64,000 nt of DNA from Rhodococcus sp. PAMC28707. Lineage in GTDB: Bacteria > Actinomycetota > Actinomycetes > Mycobacteriales > Mycobacteriaceae. The position numbers and the translations under genes were made by a program. How positions within the stretch are numbered: the stretch's first letter is position 1; each line of letters begins with the position of its first letter. Below, in pieces: positions 26,964 through 35,481 of this stretch. Where the stretch lies: assembly GCF_004795915.1 (NCBI RefSeq), contig NZ_CP039253.1, forward strand, positions 1,054,001 to 1,118,000. Reading direction: 5' to 3'. Below the pieces are notes generated by a model. The model worked only from the letters and a program-made list of their open reading frames with translations. It had not been told where the DNA came from and made no database searches.

Positions 26964-28421
26964 GTGCGGAAAATTTACGCCGGCAGTCGTCTGCGTCGCC
27001 TGCGAGAGAGTCGAAATCTGACACAGTTGGCATTGGCGAAGACGCTCGAACTATCGCCGAGCTATCTCAATCAGCTCGAGAACGATCAGCGTCCGCTCAC
27101 GGTCCAGGTACTGCTGAAGTTGAACACGATGTTCGACCTCGATCCAGCGTTCTTCGCTACCGACACCGATGCTCGACTGGTCGCGGACCTTCACGATGTT
27201 CTCACCGAGACCTCCGATCGCGGTGAAGTCTCGATGTCCGAAGTACACGAACTCGTCTCGCGTATGCCCGATATCGGCCGAACTCTTGTCGCGCTGCATC
27301 GGCGCCTGCATGCTGCGACAGACCAGGTGGAGCGATTGTCAGCGGGACTCGATGGCAGCGGGCCCGACATTGCTTTGGACAGCCGAGCACCGATGCCCTA
27401 CGAGGAGGTCCGAGACTTCTTCTACGACCGCCGCAACCACATCCCGGAACTCGACTTAGCCGCAGAAGAGTTGTTCTTCCGTGCCCGATTGACCATCGGC
27501 GCACTGGATCTGCAACTCGCACAGCTTATTTACGAGGATCACGGCATTGCGGTTGCGATCCGCGACGACGATCCCGGCGCTCTCGGACCCAAACGAGTCT
27601 TCGACGAATCGACACGAACACTGACCCTTGCGCGACGGTTGACGGCGGGACAGCGCGCGTATCAGATAGCTACACAGTTGGCCTTCGTCTCGCATTCGTC
27701 GACGATCGCCGCAGTAGTGGATTCCGATACGGCGATGAGTACCCAGTCACGCGAATTGGCCCGCGTGGGCCTGGCCAACTACTTCGCCGGCGCATTACTG
27801 CTGCCGTACCGACAGTTTCTGGCGGCAGCGGAATCACTGCGCTACGACATCGAGATGCTGTCGTTGACGTTCGAGGTCGGTTTCGAAACCGTATGCCATC
27901 GGCTCTCCACCCTGCAACGGCCGGGCGCCAAAGGTGTCCCCTTCTTCTTCGTCCGCACCGACCGCGCCGGCAACATCTCGAAACGACAGTCCGCCACCGC
28001 ATTTCACTTCTCACGCGTGGGCGGCAGCTGTCCGCTGTGGGTGGTACACGATGCTTTCGCCGCTTCGGGCCGCATTCTCACCCAGATCGCGACGATGCCC
28101 GATGACCGGTCCTACCTCTGGATAGCGCGCACGACCGACAGCGGTGGGCTCGGATACCGGTCACCACGAAAGAGTTTCGCCATCGGCCTCGGATGCGATA
28201 TCGCCTACGCGAACGAACTCGTCTACGCCGACGGCCTCCCACTGGACTCCCCCAGCGCGTCGACCCCGATCGGTCCGGGATGCAAAGTGTGCGAACGCAC
28301 CTCGTGCGCCCAACGCGCGTTCCCCCAGTTGGGACGCCCCCTGGTCGTCGACGACAACGTCGACACGGACCTGCCGTACCCGTACATCTCGCAGCCGTCT
28401 CACTATCGGAAGGGAGGCTGA
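26964..28421 (+). CDS. prpR: PrpR/RamB-type XRE regulator of propionate metabolism
   Basis: 485 residues: N-terminal helix-turn-helix (about 4-60; YAGSRLRRLRESRNLTQLALA and LSPSYLNQLENDQRPLT), then a DUF955-like M78 domain and the C-terminal short-chain fatty-acyl sensing region (DUF2083). The end has Cys residues in PGCKVCERTSCAQRAFP; in M. tuberculosis PrpR such cysteines hold a 4Fe-4S cluster. GTG 26964 was chosen from the spacing of gagaggaa and alignment with MAKTYVGARVRRLR of PrpR. Divergent to prpDBC, which it likely activates with propionyl-CoA as signal. Confidence 0.88.
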   Translation: MRKIYAGSRLRRLRESRNLTQLALAKTLELSPSYLNQLENDQRPLTVQVLLKLNTMFDLDPAFFATDTDARLVADLHDVLTETSDRGEVSMSEVHELVSRMPDIGRTLVALHRRLHAATDQVERLSAGLDGSGPDIALDSRAPMPYEEVRDFFYDRRNHIPELDLAAEELFFRARLTIGALDLQLAQLIYEDHGIAVAIRDDDPGALGPKRVFDESTRTLTLARRLTAGQRAYQIATQLAFVSHSSTIAAVVDSDTAMSTQSRELARVGLANYFAGALLLPYRQFLAAAESLRYDIEMLSLTFEVGFETVCHRLSTLQRPGAKGVPFFFVRTDRAGNISKRQSATAFHFSRVGGSCPLWVVHDAFAASGRILTQIATMPDDRSYLWIARTTDSGGLGYRSPRKSFAIGLGCDIAYANELVYADGLPLDSPSASTPIGPGCKVCERTSCAQRAFPQLGRPLVVDDNVDTDLPYPYISQPSHYRKGG

Positions 28422-28488
28422 GAGCCCGACCGCCTGCACACGCGGGTGATCGAGTACGAGGGGTGTACAGCCGTCTTCGGTCCGGAAC

Positions 28489-28516
28489 TACCCGTCGGCG
28501 ACATCGCCGACGGGTA
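28489..28516. terminator. Hairpin downstream of prpR
   Basis: 28-base inverted repeat (tacccgtcggcga, loop ca, tcgccgacgggta) 67 bases after the regulator stop and before the convergent cupin gene. The stem is perfect, 13 bp, but no T run follows. Suited to terminate either direction. Confidence 0.6.
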
Positions 28517-28601
28517 TCGCCTCATGGATTCCCACGAGGCCCTGAAAGTCCCTATCCACCGACGATATTGGAGAGTCTCCCCTTCGCCTGCCGATCCGAG
28601 A

Positions 28602-29012
28602 TCACTCGGCACTGCCGGCCGCTGCGTATTCGTCGTCGGATACCGGGGTCAGCCACTGAACTGCATCGTGGTTGTCGTCACCCTCGTTGATTGCCAGATG
28701 CACCATCAGACGATCCGGCGACGCACCGTGCCAATGCTCTTCATCTGCCTCGAACAGCACCCGATCGCCTGGCCTGATCACTTCTACCGGGCCGCCGCGG
28801 CGTTGGCACAGTCCGACACCCTCGGTGACGAACACGGTCTGACCGAGCGAGTGCCGATGCCAATGTGTACGCGCGCCCGGCATGAAGTGCACCATATTAG
28901 CCGATACTCGCGACGGCGGTGGAGCAGCCGCGACCGCATCCATGTAGACATCACCGGTGAACCATTCCTGTGGGCCCTTGACCGTCTTGATCGAACTGCG
29001 AACGATTTTCAT
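28602..29012 (-). CDS. Cupin-domain protein
   Basis: 136-residue single cupin. Metal ligands are visible in HWHRHSLGQ (the three histidines) and the later HWHGASP. It resembles the hydroxynitrile-lyase-like or carboxymuconolactone-associated cupins (SSIKTVKGPQEWFTGDV and GGPVEVIRPGDRV). ATG 29012 follows ggag; the open frame runs further to 29090. No substrate can be assigned. The 139 bases between it and the next gene hold nothing recognisable. Confidence 0.85.
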   Translation of the reverse strand: MKIVRSSIKTVKGPQEWFTGDVYMDAVAAAPPPSRVSANMVHFMPGARTHWHRHSLGQTVFVTEGVGLCQRRGGPVEVIRPGDRVLFEADEEHWHGASPDRLMVHLAINEGDDNHDAVQWLTPVSDDEYAAAGSAE

Positions 29013-29151
29013 CGAGAATCTCCGTCCGTGAACTGTGAGTACATCGAGACCGACGCCGGGAACGGCACGTCGATCGGGTACACCCACCATGTAATCGCAT
29101 ATCGAAAGCCAGCGGGAGTCCTTCGTGATAGGTGGTTTCGCAGGGCACGGC

Positions 29152-30315
29152 CTACTTCGCGTCGATTCGCGGCTGGGTTGCGGAGTTCAATTCAGCGCTG
29201 AGGACGTTCGAGCTTGTCCGCGGGATGGTGAATATTGCTGCAACACATGCTATTGCGACGACAAAGCATCCGAGCGTGTACCAAAGGTTGCCGACCGGAT
29301 CGCCATTGGCGGTGACACCGTCGACGGCGGCGAAGTAGTCCGGCAGCGCGCTCGCCCACAGTGCTGCCATAACGCCGAGGTAGACGAGGCTGTAGATACG
29401 GACGAAGCCGTTCGAATACGCCGGCTCGCGAGGTTGCCCAACCCGCAATGCGCGCCACTGGCGGATCAGGATGGGGATCGCCACGAGCGCCAAAATTACA
29501 AGCTCGGCCGCGTAAAGAATGCCCCGAACGGTATCGCTACCCATCCCGAAAACCGTCGCCGGAAGTGGCAGGACGAACGTGCCGACCGATGCCAGCAATC
29601 CGATTACCACGGTGCGCCAAACCAATTCAAGACCGGTGAAGCGTCGACCCTGATCGACGTGACGGCCCACGAAGAACTGCGCGCACAGCGCCAGCGACAT
29701 CGGCCACAGCGCGGCGAACACCACGACACTCGGTATCGGGACGGCATCGAACATGGGCTGGTTGATCGGGTTCTCGGTCGACCATTCCCACCACCGCAAC
29801 TGGGGGCCGAGGTGATCGAAGATCTCGTAGAACGCGTGGTGGACGAATCCGACACACACAGCACCGAGGATCACGCCATACTTTCGGAACACGCCGAGCA
29901 TCCGGACGATTTCGAAAGCGAGCGTCGCCATCAGCGGATAGATGGCGACGATGTAGAGCGGAAGTCGTCCCCACATGAATTCGACGGTGAACAGGTTGTG
30001 CGCGAACATCGTGTCGACATGTTCCTCGATCCCAAACGCTGCCGGAAAATACAGCGGAGGCTCGATGATGAACAGGAAGGCCGTCGCACCGAACCACACC
30101 ACCAGGTTGGTGGGATCACCGTGACGACGCAGTCGCACGAACGCGTAGACGAGCGCGAGCACCGACCCGAGCACGATCATCACCTCGAGCACCGGCAGAG
30201 TCCAGTTCTCCAACCCGAATGGACTGCGAAGCTCGAACAGTCCACCGGCTTCCCCGCAGGAGAATCCCAACGCCGTGGAGAGCTGATCGAAGGTAGGGGA
30301 ACATGAACCTGCCAT
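29152..30315 (-). CDS. Nine-helix membrane protein of unknown function
   Basis: 387 residues with about nine hydrophobic helices spread along the whole length, short loops and an intracellular-looking tail. Conspicuous conserved-looking polar residues lie in HNLFTVEFMWGRLPLY and VHHAFYEIFDHLGPQLRWWEW. I do not recognise the family. ATG 30315 sits in a TGATG overlap with the upstream metal-hydrolase gene, so the two are co-translated; a role in the same pathway is likely but not identifiable. Confidence 0.75.
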   Translation of the reverse strand: MAGSCSPTFDQLSTALGFSCGEAGGLFELRSPFGLENWTLPVLEVMIVLGSVLALVYAFVRLRRHGDPTNLVVWFGATAFLFIIEPPLYFPAAFGIEEHVDTMFAHNLFTVEFMWGRLPLYIVAIYPLMATLAFEIVRMLGVFRKYGVILGAVCVGFVHHAFYEIFDHLGPQLRWWEWSTENPINQPMFDAVPIPSVVVFAALWPMSLALCAQFFVGRHVDQGRRFTGLELVWRTVVIGLLASVGTFVLPLPATVFGMGSDTVRGILYAAELVILALVAIPILIRQWRALRVGQPREPAYSNGFVRIYSLVYLGVMAALWASALPDYFAAVDGVTANGDPVGNLWYTLGCFVVAIACVAAIFTIPRTSSNVLSAELNSATQPRIDAK

Positions 30316-31256
30316 CAGTTGGCCCCCGATCCGACCGACTGAGCGGACGACGCTGCGCTGTACCAGCGTGTGCAGTCGTAACCCTCGTCGTAGCGTTTGA
30401 ACCACTCGTCTGCGAGCGCCGGGAGCTTCTCGTGTTCAGGCTTGTGCCGGGGCATTTGACTCCGGGCGGCCCCTGCGAGGGCAGTGAGCTGTTCTTTGAG
30501 GGGCAGGCCGTCGAAAGCTCGCGGCATCGTCCCCTTGCTCAGGTAGGGAACGAAAAGGGTGAGCACTTTCTGCTTCGCGCGGTGGGAGGCGAACATCGAC
30601 AACGAGTCGACCTGCCGATCCTTGAGCGGAACATGCTGGTTGAACCCAGCGCAGGCAATCCGAATCACCTTCATCACGTGGGCGAAGATCGACGGCGCCA
30701 TCCGCACGCGATAGCCCTCATTGCCCACGAGGGCATCGAAGATGATGAGCGCAGAACTGCGGTGCTCGACTTCCTCTACGAAGTGCCACAGGAACAGTGA
30801 CGCAACACGGTCGTCGCCCGGTGCGAACAAGGTGGCTTCGTTGTCGAGCATCAATTTGAACACCGGGGTGAACGTCGCCTCGAGGTCCGCGGTGTAGGCG
30901 AGTCGATAGTTCAACGAGGTCGCCTCGGTAAGTACGTCGTACTCACCGAGTACTGCATCGAGCGTGTTCTGCAGTCCGGGATACCGCCTGATCAGGGCCT
31001 TCACGTGCTGCCGATGAGCGGTCGAGTGATGACCTTCCTGACGCATGAACGCCATGGCCTCTTCCGCGACCACAGGGTCGGTCATCAACGGCTTGGACTG
31101 GATGATTGCTTTCACGATCATCTTTTCGAAACCGATTGCCAGGAACGACACCGCGTTCGACATGCTCGACCATGCCGGGTTCTCCGGGTTCCACACGAAT
31201 GGGACGTCCGCGTCCTCGAATCCGAAATCCATCTTCCGGGGATGAAGGTCGGTCAT
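30315..31256 (-). CDS. Predicted metal-dependent hydrolase (PF10118-like)
   Basis: About 313 residues of a helical ferritin-like family annotated as metal-dependent hydrolase. Candidate metal ligands are in FMRQEGHHSTAHRQH (near 70-84) and LWHFVEEVEHRSSA (near 155-168). ATG 31256 was preferred over GTG 31265 because gagaggtg lies eight bases upstream. First gene of a two-gene operon with the nine-helix membrane protein and divergent from a TetR gene. The reaction is unknown; a diiron hydrocarbon- or lipid-acting enzyme is a reasonable guess. Confidence 0.78.
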   Translation of the reverse strand: MTDLHPRKMDFGFEDADVPFVWNPENPAWSSMSNAVSFLAIGFEKMIVKAIIQSKPLMTDPVVAEEAMAFMRQEGHHSTAHRQHVKALIRRYPGLQNTLDAVLGEYDVLTEATSLNYRLAYTADLEATFTPVFKLMLDNEATLFAPGDDRVASLFLWHFVEEVEHRSSALIIFDALVGNEGYRVRMAPSIFAHVMKVIRIACAGFNQHVPLKDRQVDSLSMFASHRAKQKVLTLFVPYLSKGTMPRAFDGLPLKEQLTALAGAARSQMPRHKPEHEKLPALADEWFKRYDEGYDCTRWYSAASSAQSVGSGAN

Positions 31257-31278
31257 GTACGACACCTCTCTGTTGCTG

Positions 31279-31321
31279 ACGTAGTGCGACGAACATACAT
31301 CACCGTGTCGCTACGTATGTT
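31279..31321. promoter_or_regulatory. Inverted repeats between hydrolase and TetR genes
   Basis: Two nested dyads lie in the divergent region: acgtag (31279-31284) with ctacgt (31311-31316), and aacatac (31292-31298) with gtatgtt (31315-31321). They sit just upstream of the hydrolase start and 137 bases before the TetR start, as expected for an operator of the neighbouring regulator. Confidence 0.45.
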
Positions 31322-31457
31322 GAGGTTGGGGGAATCCCCCGAATCCAGGTTGGGCACGAGTAACGAGGTGCCACAGAGGCGCAGTCATTCGCGATACCCT
31401 CGGGAATCCGGCAACGAACGCTGACGACCCGACAGGCGAAACGAGGACACACCAAAA

Positions 31458-32060
31458 GTGGCACGCAGGCGCGGGTGGGGTGGGGCACCACCCGAGAGCG
31501 ACGAAGACGCCGCGCGGCGGATCGTCGATACTGCCGTCGAACTCATCGGCAGCACGGAGGGTGAAGTCACCATCGCCGACGTCGCGGAGTCTCTCGGTGT
31601 CATCCGGCAAACTGTCTACCGCTACTTCCCCAGCGCCGATGCTCTCTTCCGGGCCGCTGCCATAGCCTCCGTCGGCGCCTTCCTCGATCGCCTCACCGAA
31701 CATGTGCGCGGCATCGACGATCCGGCCGAGGCAGTCATCGAAGCCGTCATGTTCGCACTCGGCGACGTCCCCAGGACCCCCCACCTGGCCATCATGCTGT
31801 CGGGCGCGCACTCACACACCGAAGGCATCGCCTCGGACGAGGCCATGGCTTTCGGGATGACCATGATCAGACGCTTCGACGTCGATTGGGAACACCACGG
31901 TTACGACGAGCAGGCCCTCCGCGAACTCGTCGAACATCAACTTCGAACCATGCAGTCTTTCTTCATCTCCCCGGGAAACCCGCCCCGCAGTGAGGAAGAC
32001 CTGCGGCGCTACCTACAGCGCTGGCTGGGGCCGGTCGTTTTGCTGATCGAACCCGCGTAG
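31458..32060 (+). CDS. TetR-family transcriptional regulator
   Basis: 200 residues; the N-terminal TetR DNA-binding domain spans about 18-62 (AARRIVDTAVELIG, VTIADVAESLGVIRQTVYRYFPSADALF). GTG 31458 with gagga upstream. Divergent from the metal-hydrolase operon, which it probably controls. Its last 48 bases overlap the convergent XRE regulator gene. Ligand unknown. Confidence 0.86.
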   Translation: MARRRGWGGAPPESDEDAARRIVDTAVELIGSTEGEVTIADVAESLGVIRQTVYRYFPSADALFRAAAIASVGAFLDRLTEHVRGIDDPAEAVIEAVMFALGDVPRTPHLAIMLSGAHSHTEGIASDEAMAFGMTMIRRFDVDWEHHGYDEQALRELVEHQLRTMQSFFISPGNPPRSEEDLRRYLQRWLGPVVLLIEPA

Positions 32061-32840
32061 ATACTCCGAGGTGACGGGGTCTCCAGGAAAGAACGACTCG
32101 ATGGCGAGCTCGGACAAAGTGATGTCCAATGCGGTTCCGAAGGTGGCGATGATCGCCAGAAACGACAGATCGGTATCTCCGACACGAAGTTTCAGCGGCA
32201 CGTACACGGCACCCGGGTCGGTGACCATGTGATCGCTATCCGATTCGCCCCCTGGGTAAGTGAGAAGTTCGTCGTGCAGCGCGAGCATCTCGGCGTCGGC
32301 TCGGGCATGGGCACTACGCAGCAGCGCAGCTAGTACCGCAGCGCGCCACTGGCCGAGATTGGTGATGTGCGGCGCCATGCCGTCGGGATGCAGGGTAAGC
32401 CGCAGCGCGTTGAGCGGTTGATCGGCAAGCAGGGCCGGTGACACGACCTGAGTGAGGACAGCGACCGCGGCATTCGCGTCGACGATGTTCCAGGTTCGAT
32501 CCACTGCCACCGCGGGATAGGGCGAGTGTGCTGCGAGAACCTCACGCACTGCGATGCGAGCCGGCTCCATCTGCGTTGAGGCCAAGTCGTTCTCGGGATA
32601 CACCGGCGCGAATCCAGCGGCGAGCAGAAGCCGGTTGCGCTCACGCAGAGGCACATCGAGGTGCACACACATCCGCAGCACCATCTCACGGCTGGGTTGA
32701 GATCGGCCGGTTTCGACGAAGCTCAGATGTCGGGTCGACACCTCGGCCTTACTCGACAGTTCGAGCTGACTCACTCGTCGATGAGATCGCCACTGCCGCA
32801 ACAGAGCGCCGAACGTGACCGGAGCAGTAGTGGTCGTCAT
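32013..32840 (-). CDS. XRE regulator with MmyB-like ligand domain
   Basis: 275 residues: helix-turn-helix (about 7-62; LLRQWRSHRRVSQLELSSKAEVSTRHLSFVE is the diagnostic region) and a C-terminal MmyB-like PAS-type domain (about 100-265; VAVDRTWNIVDAN, the NLGQW and ESFFPGDP stretches). ATG 32840; the frame is open twelve codons further. The family often controls an adjacent short-chain dehydrogenase or lipid gene, but none is next to it here; the nearest gene is a small membrane protein divergent from it. Confidence 0.85.
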   Translation of the reverse strand: MTTTTAPVTFGALLRQWRSHRRVSQLELSSKAEVSTRHLSFVETGRSQPSREMVLRMCVHLDVPLRERNRLLLAAGFAPVYPENDLASTQMEPARIAVREVLAAHSPYPAVAVDRTWNIVDANAAVAVLTQVVSPALLADQPLNALRLTLHPDGMAPHITNLGQWRAAVLAALLRSAHARADAEMLALHDELLTYPGGESDSDHMVTDPGAVYVPLKLRVGDTDLSFLAIIATFGTALDITLSELAIESFFPGDPVTSEYLRGFDQQNDRPQPAL

Positions 32841-32973
32841 CGGACCAGTCTGACAACGGATCGACGTAATCACCATGACCTCGTAGGTAATCGACTCCGC
32901 TCATTGCGGGAGGCACGGTTGTCGTCATGGTCGTCGGACCGGCCGTCGACCCGACATTCTTCAGGAGTAAGCC

Positions 32974-33354
32974 ATGAACCAGATCCGCACCCTCCTTCGA
33001 CTCGACGCCGTGGCTTCGGGCGGCCTCGGAGTCGTATTGGTCGCTCTCGCTGAAGTATTGGAAGACCCACTGGGACTGGCCGTGACGCTGTCCGTCGTAG
33101 TCGGCCTAGGCCTGCTGGCATGGACCGGGTTCGTCACCTGGGTCTCGGCCCATCCGACTCCCGCCCTGGTGAGGGAAGTCTTTGTCCTCAACTTGGTCTG
33201 GGTTGCCGCGAGCATCACCTTCGCCATCGGCGGCTGGGGCGGCCTCACCGGCTGGGGTGTGCTGTTCGTTCTGGCCCAGGCACTCGCCGTCGCAGCACTG
33301 ACCGCGCTCCAATACGCAGCACGACGGGAATTGCGAACGCCGTTGCCGGTCTGA
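32974..33354 (+). CDS. Small four-helix membrane protein
   Basis: 126 residues with four hydrophobic helices (about 12-30, 34-56, 70-88, 93-112) and a basic C-terminus. No conserved enzymatic motif. It is divergent from the XRE regulator and preceded by aggag, so it is a plausible regulator target. I cannot name the family. Confidence 0.72.
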   Translation: MNQIRTLLRLDAVASGGLGVVLVALAEVLEDPLGLAVTLSVVVGLGLLAWTGFVTWVSAHPTPALVREVFVLNLVWVAASITFAIGGWGGLTGWGVLFVLAQALAVAALTALQYAARRELRTPLPV

Positions 33355-33392
33355 CACATAGAGCGCAAGCGCCATCGAGAAACGACTTACGC

Positions 33393-33422
33393 GACGGCAG
33401 GCTTCACCAGGGGCCTGCCGTC
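33393..33422. terminator. Hairpin between convergent genes
   Basis: Perfect 10-bp stem (gacggcaggc with gcctgccgtc) and a 10-base loop, in the 86 bases between the small membrane protein and the convergent VOC gene. A probable terminator for one or both. Confidence 0.7.
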
Positions 33423-33440
33423 AACCACCGAGAAGGTGCG

Positions 33441-33878
33441 TCAGGTCTTGTTCAACTCCTCGGCGAGCATCACGATGATGCCGCTGGGGCCACGAACATA
33501 GGTGAGCTTGTAAACGTCCTCGTACCTCGCAACCCCGCGCAGCGGGTAGCAGCCATGCCTCGCAGCGATCTCGAGGGCCGCGTCGAGATCGTCGACCGAG
33601 AAAGCGACGCGATGCATGCCGATCTCGTTCGGGACGGTGGGCTCCGTCTCGATCGCGTCAGGGTAGATGTACTCGAAAAGCTCGAGGCGACCGTTGCCGT
33701 CGGGGGTCGCGAGCATGGCAATCTTGGCGTGATTGCCATCGAGACCCACCGCCGTATCCGTCCATTCCCCACTGACCGTGTCGCGGCCGAGGACGGTCAG
33801 ACCGAGATCGGTGAAGAATTCGATCGCCGCTTCGAGGTCACGGACTGCGATACCAACATTCTCGAGTTTGATGGCCAC
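33441..33878 (-). CDS. VOC (glyoxalase/bleomycin-resistance) family protein
   Basis: 145 residues with two beta-alpha-beta-beta-beta repeats: KLENVGIAVRDLEAAIEFF begins the first and GMHRVAFSVDDLDAALEIA the second. Candidate metal ligands are one His/Glu pair per repeat. The start GTG 33878 puts homology at residue 2; GTG 33887 and 33917 are alternatives. Members include glyoxalase I, epimerases and dioxygenases; the activity is not clear. Confidence 0.8.
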   Translation of the reverse strand: MAIKLENVGIAVRDLEAAIEFFTDLGLTVLGRDTVSGEWTDTAVGLDGNHAKIAMLATPDGNGRLELFEYIYPDAIETEPTVPNEIGMHRVAFSVDDLDAALEIAARHGCYPLRGVARYEDVYKLTYVRGPSGIIVMLAEELNKT

Positions 33879-34004
33879 GAGTTTCACGGTACCCACCAGG
33901 GCGGGGCGGAACGACATGCTCTCGCGGTCTCGAGCGTGACTTGGCCCTTCTGCGTGTGGGTAGGTATCGACGTTGCCATATCGACGCTGTCCAACATGTA
34001 ATCG

Positions 34005-34970
34005 CTATGCCGGCTCACTCATCACGCCCAGATGGCGCACCGTCCCCGAAAGTCCTGGAAGCTCTTGCGTGGTCGACCACGTTTGTAAGCCATCCGTGCT
34101 GTCGGAATAGAGATACTTGTTTTCGGTGTATGCATCGAGATATATCCGCCAGGCGCCGTTCGGCAACTGCGCCAGGGCCGGCCCCTCCAGCATCGTGCCC
34201 CAATCTCCAGATGGGACAAAGGAATAAGGTCCCGTCGCCGACGAGGCGACCGCGTGCTCGATTACCTTCTTCGTCTCGTTTTTGGTGAACGCATGATAGG
34301 TGGATCCGACCTTCACCACAGTGGTGTCGATATGGTCTGCGCCGATCCCGGCGAGCGGAACAGGCATGCTCCACATCTTGAGCGACGGATCGAGCGCCGT
34401 CATCATGTACGGCACGAACCCTCCGCCGGTCGACAGCGAAAGGATGACGTTGACGCGGTCGCCGTCCACGAACCATTCGGGCGCCCACGCTTTGGTGACG
34501 AACGGCGACAACGACGGGCCGTCCGAAGACCCGGCCGATCCGGTGCCCGGTAGATTCACGAAACCGACACCGTCTCCCGTACCTGGCATGAAGGCGCAAC
34601 AAAACGGAACCGGATACGTTCCCATGGAGGTCCAGTTGATGCGGTCAGGACTGCGAGCGAAGCCGATATTCGCCCCGTTGGCCGTTGTGTAGGTGACGTA
34701 ATACAGCCCGTCTGTGTTCTTGAAGATGGACGGGTCACGCACAAGCCCTGACGGTGGCCGATAAGCCGAATGTTGGACGAGTTGGAACGACGTAGCGTCT
34801 CCCGACTCGTAGACATCCATATCGCGATCGCTGGCGTTGCTGAACGCCACCATCGTGTATCGCGAGGCCGGCTGCGCAGCACCGTTTCCTGGGCCTGCAA
34901 CCAGTGTGGCTGCGAAAACAAGTAGCGCCGTAGAGATCGCGGACAAACAGGTTCGTTTGGTCGAAGTCAC
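34005..34970 (-). CDS. Secreted GH43-like (five-bladed propeller) protein
   Basis: 321 residues with a signal peptide (about 1-31, basic start and hydrophobic core ending GNGAA). The rest resembles glycoside hydrolase family 43 folds: FVRDPSI-type GLVRDPSIFKNTDGLYYVTYTT near the start, KAWAPEWFVDGDRVNVILSLS in the middle and EGPALAQLPNGAWRIYLDAY later, the positions that normally hold the two acidic catalytic residues. Likely an extracellular arabinan- or xylan-type glycosidase, but substrate cannot be deduced. It stands alone; the following 256 bases to the tRNA show no gene. Confidence 0.78.
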   Translation of the reverse strand: MTSTKRTCLSAISTALLVFAATLVAGPGNGAAQPASRYTMVAFSNASDRDMDVYESGDATSFQLVQHSAYRPPSGLVRDPSIFKNTDGLYYVTYTTANGANIGFARSPDRINWTSMGTYPVPFCCAFMPGTGDGVGFVNLPGTGSAGSSDGPSLSPFVTKAWAPEWFVDGDRVNVILSLSTGGGFVPYMMTALDPSLKMWSMPVPLAGIGADHIDTTVVKVGSTYHAFTKNETKKVIEHAVASSATGPYSFVPSGDWGTMLEGPALAQLPNGAWRIYLDAYTENKYLYSDSTDGLQTWSTTQELPGLSGTVRHLGVMSEPA

Positions 34971-35226
34971 GGGAGCAGTATCAACGGCAACTGCCGCACT
35001 TCGTGCCGTTTTGGCCGACTCCGATCAAGATCGTTACGGACGGGCGCCCGCCATAAGTTGACCGACCGGCGTTGCATTCATCGCGTGCCACGAAACTGCA
35101 TCGCTCTCGGCACCGGCTCACTCCCCGTTCGTACGGACCCCATGAGAGAGGGGCGACAAACCCATCATCGGCGACGTTTCCAACTTCTTGCGATCCCTAG
35201 AGGTACGAACCTGACCTGCGGAAACC

Positions 35227-35303
35227 TGGTGCCCCCAGTCGGACTCGAACCGACACTGTACGGATTTTAAGTCCGTTGCCTCTGCCAATTGGGCTATAGG
35301 GGC
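35227..35303 (-). tRNA. tRNA with anticodon TAA (Leu, UUA codon), short variable loop
   Basis: 77 nt including an encoded CCA. Acceptor stem gcccta-type (gccccta with tgggggc), anticodon stem acgga/tccgt with loop cttaaaa, T arm gtcgg/ccgac. The anticodon is TAA, which reads the leucine codon UUA. Unusually the variable region is only five bases (acagt), whereas leucine tRNAs are normally class II with a long variable arm. It lies 178 bases downstream of ppx on the same strand. Confidence 0.85.
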
Positions 35304-35481
35304 CACCGCGGACGTGCAGGTCCGCGTCGATCATCTTATAAGGCTGTATCCGCCCTGGAATCACCGGCGCCACGATCGCGGGATCTCTTCGCAGCTGAAG
35401 ATGGAAGATGAACTACCGCAAGCTCATCCGATCGAACAGCAACACGGAAATATACCCGCACCACCGGGGAGTTCTACGTGC

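Noticed and set aside
28446-29201. Plus-strand frame through the prpR hairpin and cupin gene
   Set aside because: Includes the inverted repeat at 28489 and runs antisense to the cupin; no ribosome site.
35058-35270. Open frame whose end reads LVPPVGLEPTLYGF
   Set aside because: The end is the opposite strand of the tRNA gene at 35227-35303; this is a familiar artefact, with no ribosome site or homology.
35307-35326. Seven-bp hairpin (cgcggac/gtccgcg) just upstream of the tRNA on the minus strand
   Set aside because: Short, no T run and immediately before a tRNA that shares the transcript direction of ppx; may be a processing or chance structure.
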